The notes: generated from the letters alone by a model not told the origin. A stretch of 10,762 nt of DNA from a bacterium (GCA_027017505.1 JALUQR010000133.1:1-10762); one strand, 5' to 3'. Counted from the first letter of the stretch, positions 1-6,328 are shown. Translations and numbers: made by a program.

Positions 1-1
1 C

Positions 2-952
2 ATAACAGGTGGAGCAGGGTTCATAGGCTCACATCTCTGCGAGGCACTGCTTGACAGGGGCGAGGCTGTATGCGTTGTGGATGACTTTAACGACTTCTAC
101 GATCCATCTCTTAAAAGGGAAAATGTGGAGCCCTTCCTTAAAAACCCGCACTTCAGCCTCTACGAGGCAGACATAAGAGACAGACAGACAATCACCAGAA
201 TCATCCACAGGGAAAGCCCCGATGTTATATGCCACCTTGCCGCAAGGGCAGGAGTGAGACCATCCATAGACAACCCCGGCCTTTATGAAGAGGTAAACTG
301 CCTGGGCACACTTAATATACTTGAGGCCGTAAAGGACAGGGGGATTAAAAACTTCGTGTTTGCATCTTCCTCTTCGGTATACGGGCTTAAAAGCAGGGTG
401 CCCTTCAGCGAGGATGACCCGGTAACAGCCCCTGCATCCCCATACGCTGTAACAAAGAGGGCAGGAGAACTCATGCTCCACACATACGCATACCTTTACG
501 GTATTCCAGTAACCTGCCTGAGGTTCTTTACCGTCTATGGAGAGAGGGGAAGACCGGACATGGCGGTTGCAAAATTCACCCGCCTTATATGGGAGGGCAG
601 AAAGGTTACCATATACGGAGATGGCACACAGAAAAGGGACTTTACCTACATAGGAGATATACTCAGGGGACTTGTAAGCTCTGTATACACGCCTTTCAGC
701 TACGAGGTCATAAACCTCGGTGGCTCACACACAGTGGAGGTAAGAAGGCTCGTTGCAATTATAGAAGAGAAACTGGGCAAAAAGGCAGATATAGAGTATC
801 TGCCAGCTGTAAGGGCAGACCTGCCACAGACGCTTGCATGTGTGGACAAGGCAAAAAGGCTTCTGGGATACGAACCAAAGGTTGGGCTTGAAGAGGGTGT
901 TGAAAGATATGTAAAATGGTTTATAGAAAGAGAAAAGAGGCTTAAAAGATGA
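2..952 (+). CDS. NAD-dependent sugar-nucleotide epimerase, UDP-glucuronate 4-epimerase-like (5' partial)
   Basis: This is an extended short-chain dehydrogenase that probably epimerises a UDP-sugar at C4 through a transient NAD-dependent oxidation, supplying precursors for capsule, LPS or other surface glycans in the cytoplasm. The reading frame is open from base 2, so the start lies before the window; a GTG at 77 is internal because the Rossmann motif TGGAGFIG is encoded upstream of it. The 316 visible residues include nearly the whole family length, with only about 5-10 N-terminal residues missing. Visible landmarks are the NAD-binding glycine motif at the start, a Ser cluster followed by VYG, the catalytic YAVTK (Tyr 148 and Lys 152 of the visible part) and LRFFTVYGERGRPDMA, a segment typical of UDP-glucuronate 4-epimerases. 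The stop overlaps the next start as ATGA, indicating translational coupling. Substrate is inferred; UDP-glucose 4-epimerase or a dTDP-sugar enzyme remain possible. Confidence 0.88.
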   Translation: MTGGAGFIGSHLCEALLDRGEAVCVVDDFNDFYDPSLKRENVEPFLKNPHFSLYEADIRDRQTITRIIHRESPDVICHLAARAGVRPSIDNPGLYEEVNCLGTLNILEAVKDRGIKNFVFASSSSVYGLKSRVPFSEDDPVTAPASPYAVTKRAGELMLHTYAYLYGIPVTCLRFFTVYGERGRPDMAVAKFTRLIWEGRKVTIYGDGTQKRDFTYIGDILRGLVSSVYTPFSYEVINLGGSHTVEVRRLVAIIEEKLGKKADIEYLPAVRADLPQTLACVDKAKRLLGYEPKVGLEEGVERYVKWFIEREKRLKR

Positions 953-1983
953 AAACCATTTTCGTAAAGGACATAAAACCAGGAGACCCTGTGGAAACGA
1001 GCTTTCTCGTTGTGAGAAAAGACACGGGCATAAGCCGTAGCGGAAGCCCCTACCTTATACTCAAACTCAAGGACAGAACAGGCGAGGTGGATGCCAGGGT
1101 GTGGAACGATGCGGAAAAACTCACCACCAGGTTCGAAAGAGATGATGTGGTGATGGTCAAAGGCCAGTCCGTGCCGTATCAGGGTGGCATACAGCTGAAC
1201 ATAATGGACATAAAGAGGCTCAACGCAGAGGAGTTCTCCATGGTTGACTACCTGCCCTCTGCAAGACTCAGGCCCGAGGAGATGATGAGAGAGCTTGACA
1301 GCATCATAGATGGAATAAGGGACAGGCACATAAAGAGGCTTCTCAAGAGCCTTTTCGCAGATCCCCACATAAGGGAAAGATTCATGACAGTGCCTGCTGC
1401 AAGGAGCTTTCATCATCCCTATGTGGGCGGGCTCATAGAGCATGTGCTCTCTCTCTGCAGACTCGCAACACTTGTGGCCTCACACTACAGGGGGATAAAC
1501 CCTGACCTTCTCGTTGCAGGTGCCATACTGCACGATATAGGAAAGATTTACGAGCTTTCCTCCACGGGCTCATTCGATTACACCGATGAGGGTAGACTCC
1601 TGGGACACATAGTGATGGGTGTGGAGCTTGTGGACTCAAAGATAAGAGAGCTTGAAGACTTTCCCGGAGAGCTCTCCATGCTCCTTAAACACATGATACT
1701 TAGCCACCACGGACACCTTGAGTTCGGCTCACCAAAGAGGCCAAAGACACTGGAGGCCATGGTGCTCTTTTATCTTGACGATATGGACGCAAAGGTCAAC
1801 GCCATAGAGGCACTGATGGAGAAGAAAGAGGGCAGGGGAAACTGGTCAGAATACCAACGGCTCTTTGAACGATACATATACAAGGGCAGATACATCTCCG
1901 AGGAGGTCCCGCAGGAAGAACCCGCAAGACAGGAAGACCCATCGGTGGAAGAGCTCACACTGTGGAACGAGAGAGAAAAATAA
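949..1983 (+). CDS. YhaM-like 3'-5' exoribonuclease (OB-fold + HD domain)
   Basis: The 344-residue protein has an N-terminal OB-fold nucleic-acid-binding domain (about residues 14-90) and a C-terminal metal-dependent HD phosphohydrolase domain (about 155-285). This is the architecture of the YhaM/Cbf1 family, which trims single-stranded RNA or DNA 3' ends in the cytoplasm. HD-domain metal ligands are visible: HHPYVGG (155-161) with His165 after it, HDIGK (His195-Asp196), His220, the HHG at 253-255 and an acidic DDMD near 277-280. The length matches the family (about 310-350). The last 25 residues are acidic and low-complexity, and may be a disordered tail. The ATG overlaps the epimerase stop by 4 nt, and the next gene starts inside this one, so the three genes are probably co-transcribed. 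Exact substrate (RNA or DNA) cannot be told from sequence. Confidence 0.88.
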   Translation: MKTIFVKDIKPGDPVETSFLVVRKDTGISRSGSPYLILKLKDRTGEVDARVWNDAEKLTTRFERDDVVMVKGQSVPYQGGIQLNIMDIKRLNAEEFSMVDYLPSARLRPEEMMRELDSIIDGIRDRHIKRLLKSLFADPHIRERFMTVPAARSFHHPYVGGLIEHVLSLCRLATLVASHYRGINPDLLVAGAILHDIGKIYELSSTGSFDYTDEGRLLGHIVMGVELVDSKIRELEDFPGELSMLLKHMILSHHGHLEFGSPKRPKTLEAMVLFYLDDMDAKVNAIEALMEKKEGRGNWSEYQRLFERYIYKGRYISEEVPQEEPARQEDPSVEELTLWNEREK

Positions 1984-2579
1984 AACTGCTTTTCAGAAGG
2001 TTTGAAAGAGAGCTTTCAAAGAGAGAGGACCTTTCCACAAAGAGGCCTGTCTTTGGCAGTGGAGACCCCGCAAGCCCCATAGCCATAGTTGGCGAGGCAC
2101 CTGGCAGAAAGGAGACAGAACTGGGCATACCCTTTGTTGGAAGGGCTGGCAGTTTTTTCATCGCCCTTGTCGAGAAGGTCTTCAAAAGACCCAGGGATGG
2201 ATTCTACATAACCAATGTGGTAAAACTCTGGCCCACACTACCCATAGAGAGACTCAAGACCAGACCACCAACAAAAGAGGAGATAGAGTTTTTCCTGCCA
2301 CTTCTTAAAAAGGAGCTCCAGATAGTGAATCCTCGTGTGATAATATGTGCGGGTAGAATCGCCTTCCAGGCGGTTACAGGAACAAGGGAGTTTGAACATG
2401 GAAAAATCACAGAGCTTGATGGCAGGGTTGTGGTATGTGTGTACCATCCTGCCTATATACTTAGAAGAAAGGACAGGGATAAACTCACACGCGGGCTAAA
2501 ACACATACTGGGAAGGCTTAAGAGGTATCAGGGCTCTCCCTCATCGCGTGGCTTTACAGGACCACAGACAGGACAGTAG
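1962..2579 (+). CDS. family-4-like uracil-DNA glycosylase without iron-sulfur cysteines
   Basis: This 205-residue protein belongs to the uracil-DNA glycosylase superfamily, whose members remove uracil from DNA to start base excision repair. It has the family-4 motif GEAPG (44-48) with Glu51 and GIPFVGRAG (55-63), the NVVK segment (85-88) and the HPAY motif (162-165) in place of the usual HPS/HPSY. Family-4 enzymes carry a [4Fe-4S] cluster held by CxxC near the N-terminus, Cys in NVVKCRPP and Cys in an AAC segment. Here the N-terminus has no Cys, NVVKC reads NVVKLWP and the last position is EEIEFFLP. The only cysteines, 129 and 159, lie in predicted beta strands. Translation starts at GTG 1962, 22 nt inside the upstream gene, after a GGAAGAG at 1947-1953; no other in-frame ATG/GTG/TTG lies nearby upstream. 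The last 52 nt overlap the oppositely transcribed zinc-ribbon gene. Superfamily is secure; activity is not proven. Confidence 0.85.
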   Translation: MERERKIKLLFRRFERELSKREDLSTKRPVFGSGDPASPIAIVGEAPGRKETELGIPFVGRAGSFFIALVEKVFKRPRDGFYITNVVKLWPTLPIERLKTRPPTKEEIEFFLPLLKKELQIVNPRVIICAGRIAFQAVTGTREFEHGKITELDGRVVVCVYHPAYILRRKDRDKLTRGLKHILGRLKRYQGSPSSRGFTGPQTGQ

Positions 2580-2683
2580 AGCTCGCCCTCGTTCAGCACA
2601 CACACATGCCCGCATTCAGGACAGCATATGCAATCATCCACACTTTTCTTACACACAGGGCATATATCTTCAGCCATGACCAT
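2528..2683 (-). CDS. small double zinc-ribbon protein (51 aa), hypothetical
   Basis: This small protein carries eight well-spaced cysteines that could bind two zinc ions: CPVC (8-11) with C18/C20, and CPEC (21-24) with CPVC (37-40). I do not recognise a named family; such ribbons often bind nucleic acid or protein partners. The frame is open from 2752, but the start is placed at ATG 2683 because a strong ribosome site, GGAGG at 2692-2696, lies 8 nt upstream and a sigma70-like promoter lies at 2718-2745, which would leave the longer start upstream of transcription. A second ATG at 2677 is possible but too far from the ribosome site. The 3' end overlaps the convergent glycosylase gene by 52 nt. 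The cysteine pattern, promoter and ribosome site together argue that it is a real gene. Confidence 0.72.
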   Translation of the reverse strand: MVMAEDICPVCKKSVDDCICCPECGHVCVLNEGELYCPVCGPVKPRDEGEP

Positions 2684-2691
2684 CTGTGCCA

Positions 2692-2696
2692 CCTCC
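2692..2696 (-). promoter_or_regulatory. ribosome binding site deciding the zinc-ribbon start
   Basis: A GGAGG on the minus strand lies 8 nt before ATG 2683 and 14 nt before the alternative ATG 2677. It selects the 51-residue product over the longer open frame that begins at 2752. Confidence 0.65.
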
Positions 2697-2717
2697 GTTA
2701 AGTTATCTTTCCTAACA

Positions 2718-2745
2718 ATTATAGCCCAGTTTTTGGCCATGGCAA
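2718..2745 (-). promoter_or_regulatory. sigma70-type promoter for the zinc-ribbon gene
   Basis: Read on the minus strand, TTGCCA (2745-2740, five of six consensus bases) is followed after 16 nt by a perfect TATAAT (2723-2718). Transcription would start near 2711, about 28 nt before the chosen ATG at 2683, with GGAGG in the leader. The near-palindrome TTGGCCATGGCAAA (2733-2746) covers the -35 element and could be an operator, though this may be chance. Confidence 0.6.
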
Positions 2746-2777
2746 ACTTCAATGTGCATTTAAAGGCCCTTTGCCCC

Positions 2778-2783
2778 TATAAT
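2778..2783 (+). promoter_or_regulatory. -10 promoter element for the membrane protein gene
   Basis: A perfect TATAAT lies 22 nt before the GTG start. The best -35 at normal spacing (TGCATT, 2755-2760) is poor, so the promoter may need an activator or another contact. Transcription would start near 2790, giving a leader of about 15 nt that begins almost at the GGGAGG ribosome site (2791-2796). Confidence 0.5.
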
Positions 2784-2790
2784 ATAAACA

Positions 2791-2796
2791 GGGAGG
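2791..2796 (+). promoter_or_regulatory. ribosome binding site of the membrane protein gene
   Basis: GGGAGG lies 9 nt before GTG 2806 and supports that start over ATG 2830, which has no ribosome site. An ATG at 2801 reads only Met-Arg-stop (ATG AGG TGA), and its stop overlaps the GTG start. Confidence 0.6.
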
Positions 2797-2805
2797 TCCG
2801 ATGAG

Positions 2806-3453
2806 GTGAGCTATGTACTTTCCTGGACAATGAAGATACTGCTCATACTGCTTCTGCCATACCTCGTATACAAGGCGGACTATCTGTTTGCAGTTGCCAC
2901 ACTTGTTGCCATAGTGCTGAGCTTTGTGCCAAGCATTGTGGAACGAAACCACAGGATACACCTGCCCTTTGAGCTGGATTTTCTCATAACCCTTATACTG
3001 TTTCTGCACACATTCCTCGGCGAGTGGCTCATGTTCTACGAGAGGGTGTGGATGTGGGATAAGTTCCTGCATCTGTTGGGCTCTGCCATAATAGCGCTTC
3101 TTGCCTTCGTTACGGTGTATTCACTGCACTACACAAGAAAGATAAGGCTCTCCGTACCACTTATAGGTTTCTTCACAGTAATATTCGCCATGGCGATGGG
3201 TGGTATATGGGAGATACTGGAATTTACGGTGGACAATCTATTTGACAAACAGACCCAGAAGGGACTGGCAGATACCATGTGGGACATGATATACGACCTC
3301 GTGGGAGGTGTGATAGTGGCAATACTGGGTATGCTCTATGTCAGGTATGCCCCGCCAGAGACACGCAGGCGCATTGCCCAGCCCATAGGAGAGATATTCG
3401 GAATAAAGCTTAAAACAAGAAGGCGTAACACCAACCGCAGAGGCTTGACTTAG
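2806..3453 (+). CDS. YjdF/DUF2238-like integral membrane protein
   Basis: The 215-residue protein has about six hydrophobic segments (roughly 10-22, 26-44, 56-76, 85-107, 114-134 and 160-180) and a basic C-terminal tail (187-213), so it sits in the inner membrane. It carries the hallmarks I associate with the YjdF/DUF2238 family: WDKFLHLLGS (84-93), GIWEILEF (133-140) and DTMWDMIYDLVGG (156-168), with polar and acidic residues inside or next to membrane spans (Asp85, His89, Glu136, Glu139, Asp157, Asp160, Asp164). Their pattern could form a metal site or a proton path, but the family has no firmly established function that I know of. It starts at GTG 2806, has its own -10 element, and ends inside the -35 region of the next promoter. 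Whether it is functionally linked to the arsS genes behind it is unknown. Confidence 0.75.
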   Translation: MSYVLSWTMKILLILLLPYLVYKADYLFAVATLVAIVLSFVPSIVERNHRIHLPFELDFLITLILFLHTFLGEWLMFYERVWMWDKFLHLLGSAIIALLAFVTVYSLHYTRKIRLSVPLIGFFTVIFAMAMGGIWEILEFTVDNLFDKQTQKGLADTMWDMIYDLVGGVIVAILGMLYVRYAPPETRRRIAQPIGEIFGIKLKTRRRNTNRRGLT

Positions 3454-3472
3454 AAAGGCTCTTTTATATAGT
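3445..3472 (+). promoter_or_regulatory. sigma70-type promoter of the peroxidase-arsS-nadD gene run
   Basis: TTGACT (3445-3450) is followed after 16 nt by TATAGT (3467-3472); each matches five of six consensus bases. The -35 box overlaps the last codons of the membrane protein gene. Transcription would start near 3479, about 20 nt before ATG 3499, with AGGAGG (3486-3491) in the leader. It is the only convincing promoter I found for the seven + strand genes that end at 9231. Confidence 0.65.
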
Positions 3473-3485
3473 ATTAAGAAAAACC

Positions 3486-3491
3486 AGGAGG
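3486..3491 (+). promoter_or_regulatory. ribosome binding site of the peroxidase gene
   Basis: AGGAGG lies 7 nt before ATG 3499, a near-ideal arrangement that fixes the start. Confidence 0.7.
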
Positions 3492-3498
3492 CAGGGGT

Positions 3499-3831
3499 AT
3501 GGATACATACTACAGGCCAGAGGATTTACACAGGTTTTCCTCGGTGGGTGAGCACGCACCAGGGCTGTGGAAGAAGTTCAGCGAGTGGTACGCAGAGGTG
3601 TTCAAGGATGGTGCACTCGATGAAAAACAGAAGGCCATAATAGCACTTGCAGTGGCACATGCAGTACAGTGCCCCTACTGTATAGATGCATACACCAGAG
3701 CATGTCTTGAGAAGGGTGCAACACCTGAGGAGATGACAGAGGCGGTGCATGTTGCGTCTGCCATAAGGGGTGGAGCAAGTCTCATACACGGTGTGCAGAT
3801 GAAGAATGTTATGGAGAAGATAAGCCTCTGA
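3499..3831 (+). CDS. AhpD/carboxymuconolactone decarboxylase-family peroxidase-like protein associated with ArsS
   Basis: This 110-residue protein has the all-helical AhpD-like fold, with the redox-active CPYC at 58-61 and the nearby His54. The segments YCIDAYT and EAVHVASAIRGGASLIHGVQM (82-102) match the peroxidase-like family found next to selenocysteine- or cysteine-type radical SAM proteins of the ArsS group, named arsenosugar biosynthesis-associated peroxidase-like protein. Its exact role is not settled; a disulfide or peroxide redox step linked to the radical SAM product is a reasonable guess. It lies 7 nt before arsS and is the first gene after a strong promoter. Some relatives use selenocysteine; here both active-site positions are ordinary Cys (TGC, TGT). 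Confidence 0.85.
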   Translation: MDTYYRPEDLHRFSSVGEHAPGLWKKFSEWYAEVFKDGALDEKQKAIIALAVAHAVQCPYCIDAYTRACLEKGATPEEMTEAVHVASAIRGGASLIHGVQMKNVMEKISL

Positions 3832-3838
3832 GACGACC

Positions 3839-4810
3839 ATGGAGGATGTAAGGGGTCTTAAAAGCTTCGATGATATGCTCCGTGAGAGCGGGCACTATCC
3901 GCTGAGGGCAGAGGATGTAAGAGTACTTCAGATGAACCTGGGTAGCCTCTGCAACCAGAGCTGTAAACACTGCCATGTGGAGGCAGGCCCTGCAAGAGGG
4001 GAGCTGATGCGGAAAGAGATAATGGAGTACTGCCTTCGTGTGGTGGACCAGCACCACATAGGATGTGTGGACATAACAGGTGGTGCACCAGAGATGAACC
4101 CCCACTACCGCTGGCTCGTTGAGGAATGTGCCAGAATGGACACACACCTTATTGTGAGAACCAATCTCACCATACTTACGGAAAAGAACTACAGCGATAT
4201 ACCAGAGCTTCTTGCACGCAGTGGTGCAGAGGTTATCGCAAGTCTTCCCCACTATACAGAGGCAATCACAGACAGGGTGCGTGGTAGCGGGGTCTTCAGG
4301 GCATCCATATCAGCACTAAGAACACTTAACAGCCTTGGCTACGGAGATGAAAAAACAGGGCTCACACTTAACCTCATGTACAACAGCGCAGGAGCATATC
4401 TGCCCGCATCACAGAAGAGACTCGAAGAGGAGTTCAGAAAAGGGCTTTCAAGATACGGAATAAGATTCAACAACCTCTACACACTCGTTAACATGCCTGT
4501 GGGAAGGTTTCTTAAATTTCTCAAGGGCTCGGGAAATCTCTCTTCCTACATGAAACGGCTTGCAGACTCCTTCAACGCCGAGACCATAAAGGCCCTCATG
4601 TGCAGAACCACACTGAGTGTGGGATGGGACGGCACCCTCCATGACTGCGACTTCAACCAGATGCTCTCCTTAAGATGCAACAGCGGTGCACCAGACCACA
4701 TAAAAGACTTCCACATGGAAAAACTAAAACACAGGGTTATAACCACGGGTCTGCACTGTTACGGATGCACAGCGGGCAGTGGCTCAAGCTGTACCGGTGA
4801 GATAAGCTAA
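3839..4810 (+). CDS. arsS: ArsS-family radical SAM protein (arsenosugar biosynthesis type)
   Basis: The 323-residue protein has the radical SAM cluster motif CNQSCKHC (Cys38, 42, 45), where the cluster splits S-adenosylmethionine to a 5'-deoxyadenosyl radical. GGAPEMNP (81-88) is the SAM-binding GGE-type motif. The C-terminal part is Cys-rich (255, 270, 280, 307, 310, 318), with HDCDFNQML (268-276) and HCYGCTAGSGSSC (306-318). These are typical of the ArsS family, whose studied members join a 5'-deoxyadenosyl group to methylated arsenic on the way to arsenosugars. The length is about that of the family. ATG 3839 follows the peroxidase stop by 7 nt with only a weak ribosome site, suggesting coupling; nadD begins directly after the stop. 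No arsM methyltransferase is present in the window, so the substrate is inferred from the family only. Relatives sometimes have selenocysteine in the DCD position; here it is Cys. Confidence 0.87.
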   Translation: MEDVRGLKSFDDMLRESGHYPLRAEDVRVLQMNLGSLCNQSCKHCHVEAGPARGELMRKEIMEYCLRVVDQHHIGCVDITGGAPEMNPHYRWLVEECARMDTHLIVRTNLTILTEKNYSDIPELLARSGAEVIASLPHYTEAITDRVRGSGVFRASISALRTLNSLGYGDEKTGLTLNLMYNSAGAYLPASQKRLEEEFRKGLSRYGIRFNNLYTLVNMPVGRFLKFLKGSGNLSSYMKRLADSFNAETIKALMCRTTLSVGWDGTLHDCDFNQMLSLRCNSGAPDHIKDFHMEKLKHRVITTGLHCYGCTAGSGSSCTGEIS

Positions 4811-5455
4811 ATGAAAGAGAATATAGCCATACTCGGTGGAACATTCAATCCCATACACTACGGACACCTGAGAACCGCAGAAGAGGTAAGAGAGCTCTGT
4901 GGCCTGCACAGCATATTCTTTGTGCCGGTGAACATACCACCACACAAATACACCCAGACACTTGCCCCCGTGGAAGACAGACTCAGGATGATAGAGCTTG
5001 CCATAAGGGATAACCCCTTCTTCGTGCTTTCCCGTATGGAGATAAAAAGGGGAGGGACCTCCTACACCTTAGATACCGTAAGGGAGCTTACCGAGCAGGG
5101 CTACAGGGTGAGCATAATTACAGGCACGGACCAGTTCAACAGCATAGCAACATGGCACAGATATGAAGAGCTCTTCCGGCATGCAGATTTTGTGGTTATA
5201 AAGAGGGCAGGCTATCCTGTAAAAAAACCAGGGGAATGCTTGCCTGTTGAACTGGCGGAAAAGTTCTGGTATGATAAGGCAGTAGATGCCTACATGAATT
5301 CCTTTAACCACAGGGTGACTTATATAGACACCACACTCCTCGATATATCCTCTTCAGATATACGCAGGAGGATAAGACAGGGGCTTTCGGTAAAGTATCT
5401 TCTGCCACCTGAAGTGGAGGAGTATATAAACACAAAGGGGCTTTACAGGGAATAG
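4811..5455 (+). CDS. nadD: nicotinate-nucleotide adenylyltransferase
   Basis: NadD joins nicotinate mononucleotide and ATP to form deamido-NAD, an essential cytoplasmic step of NAD synthesis. The 214-residue length is normal. The nucleotidyltransferase signature GGTFNPIHYGH is at residues 9-19 (His16, His19), and the C-terminal ISSSDIRRRIRQG (179-191) is the ATP-binding SSTxIR-type motif. A GTD (105-107) followed by a Trp at 115 matches the family's central GxDxxxxxxxW region. The ATG directly follows the arsS stop with no gap, and rsfS follows directly, so the three should be co-translated. The adjoining rsfS and rlmH are the usual partners of nadD in many bacteria, while arsS is an unusual upstream neighbour. 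Confidence 0.95.
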   Translation: MKENIAILGGTFNPIHYGHLRTAEEVRELCGLHSIFFVPVNIPPHKYTQTLAPVEDRLRMIELAIRDNPFFVLSRMEIKRGGTSYTLDTVRELTEQGYRVSIITGTDQFNSIATWHRYEELFRHADFVVIKRAGYPVKKPGECLPVELAEKFWYDKAVDAYMNSFNHRVTYIDTTLLDISSSDIRRRIRQGLSVKYLLPPEVEEYINTKGLYRE

Positions 5456-5848
5456 ATGGAAACAGCAGAAAGGAGGGGTTCCATAAAAGAGAGCTCAAAG
5501 AAGAAGGTCATCGAGATAGCCAGGCTCGTAAAGGAGAAGAAGGCAGAGCAGGTGGTGATTATAGATGTCAGGGGAGTATCGTCTATAGCGGATTATATCC
5601 TTATATGCACCGTGGGCTCTGAAAGACAGGCCCAGAGTGTGTCCAGATATGTTGAAGAGGAGATGGAAAAGAAGAAACTTTCCGCACTCAGCATAGAGGG
5701 GTTTGAAACAGGCAGGTGGATTCTCATGGACTATGTGGATGTTATAGCCCACATATTCCTCGATGAGGTCAGGGCATTCTACGATATAGAGGGGCTGTGG
5801 ATGGATTGTCCCAGGCTTGAGCTTGCAGAAGAGAAAAAAGCAGGTTAA
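5456..5848 (+). CDS. rsfS: ribosomal silencing factor RsfS (Iojap/YbeB)
   Basis: RsfS binds ribosomal protein uL14 on the large subunit and blocks joining of the two subunits, slowing translation during starvation. The 130-residue protein shows the family core: VIIDVRGVSSIADYILIC (34-51), SERQAQ (55-60), EGFETGRWILMDYVDVIAHIF (81-101) and EVRAFYDIEGLW (104-115). The N-terminal 15 residues are polar and extra to the usual fold, so a later start is conceivable, but ATG 5456 directly abuts the nadD stop and there is no better one. The stop (TAA 5846-5848) lies in the same frame as rlmH, only two codons before its start. Confidence 0.95.
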   Translation: METAERRGSIKESSKKKVIEIARLVKEKKAEQVVIIDVRGVSSIADYILICTVGSERQAQSVSRYVEEEMEKKKLSALSIEGFETGRWILMDYVDVIAHIFLDEVRAFYDIEGLWMDCPRLELAEEKKAG

Positions 5849-5854
5849 GGTAAG

Positions 5855-6328
5855 TTGAAGATAGCCATCGTAGTGGTTGGTGCCATAAAGAGGGGATACA
5901 TAAGAGATGCCATAGATGAGTACATAAAAAGAATTGGAAGATACACACGGGTTGAATTGATAAAGGTAAGGCCAGCTGGAAGCTCTGCAAGTGTAACCAG
6001 AGAGGAGCTTTTACGGAAAGAGGCAGAAAGAGTTGAGAGGGTGCTTAAAAAAGAAGACCTGCTTGTGGTACTCGATGAAAGGGGCACCATGCCCACAACC
6101 AGGGAGTTTGCAGACTGGCTTGAGGATGTGATTGTCCATTCAGGCAGAAAGAGGCTGTGTTTCGTGGTTGGCGGAAGCTACGGGCTTTCCCAGACCGTAA
6201 AGAAAAGGGCACACAGACTCCTGTCACTTTCGTCACTCACCCTTGCCTATGAGCTTGCGGTACTGGTCCTTGCAGAGCAGATATACAGGGCATTTACCAT
6301 AATGAAGGGAGAACCCTACTCGCACTGA
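5855..6328 (+). CDS. rlmH: 23S rRNA pseudouridine-1915 N3-methyltransferase RlmH
   Basis: RlmH is a SPOUT methyltransferase that methylates pseudouridine 1915 in helix 69 of 23S rRNA using S-adenosylmethionine. The 157-residue protein has LDERG (73-77), the SAM-binding GGSYGL (106-111) and the C-terminal EQIYRAFTIMKGEPYSH. The start is TTG 5855: it is the only usual start codon between the in-frame rsfS stop and the conserved N-terminus MKIAIVVVGAIK. The ribosome site is weak (AAGG at 5847-5850), consistent with coupling to rsfS. Compared with family members I recall, the normal PH-ELAR segment reads AYELAV (131-136) and PYHH reads PYSH, so a few otherwise conserved residues near the active site differ. 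The assignment is still firm. Confidence 0.93.
   Translation: MKIAIVVVGAIKRGYIRDAIDEYIKRIGRYTRVELIKVRPAGSSASVTREELLRKEAERVERVLKKEDLLVVLDERGTMPTTREFADWLEDVIVHSGRKRLCFVVGGSYGLSQTVKKRAHRLLSLSSLTLAYELAVLVLAEQIYRAFTIMKGEPYSH

Noticed and set aside
700..1443. 247-residue minus-strand open frame across the epimerase/HD junction
   Set aside because: It spans two clear sense genes and matches no family I recognise, with no promoter or ribosome site noticed.
2684..2752. Longer 74-residue version of the zinc-ribbon protein starting at 2752
   Set aside because: The region contains the likely promoter (2718-2745), and GGAGG sits in front of ATG 2683, so the extra 23 residues are unlikely to be made.
3809..4252. 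147-residue minus-strand open frame under arsS
   Set aside because: It is antisense to the conserved radical SAM core including the cluster motif, and its many Cys/His are the complement of common sense codons.
3658..4810. Selenocysteine in the peroxidase or ArsS-like protein
   Set aside because: Some relatives use in-frame TGA, but both genes here have normal Cys codons at the active sites and no internal TGA.
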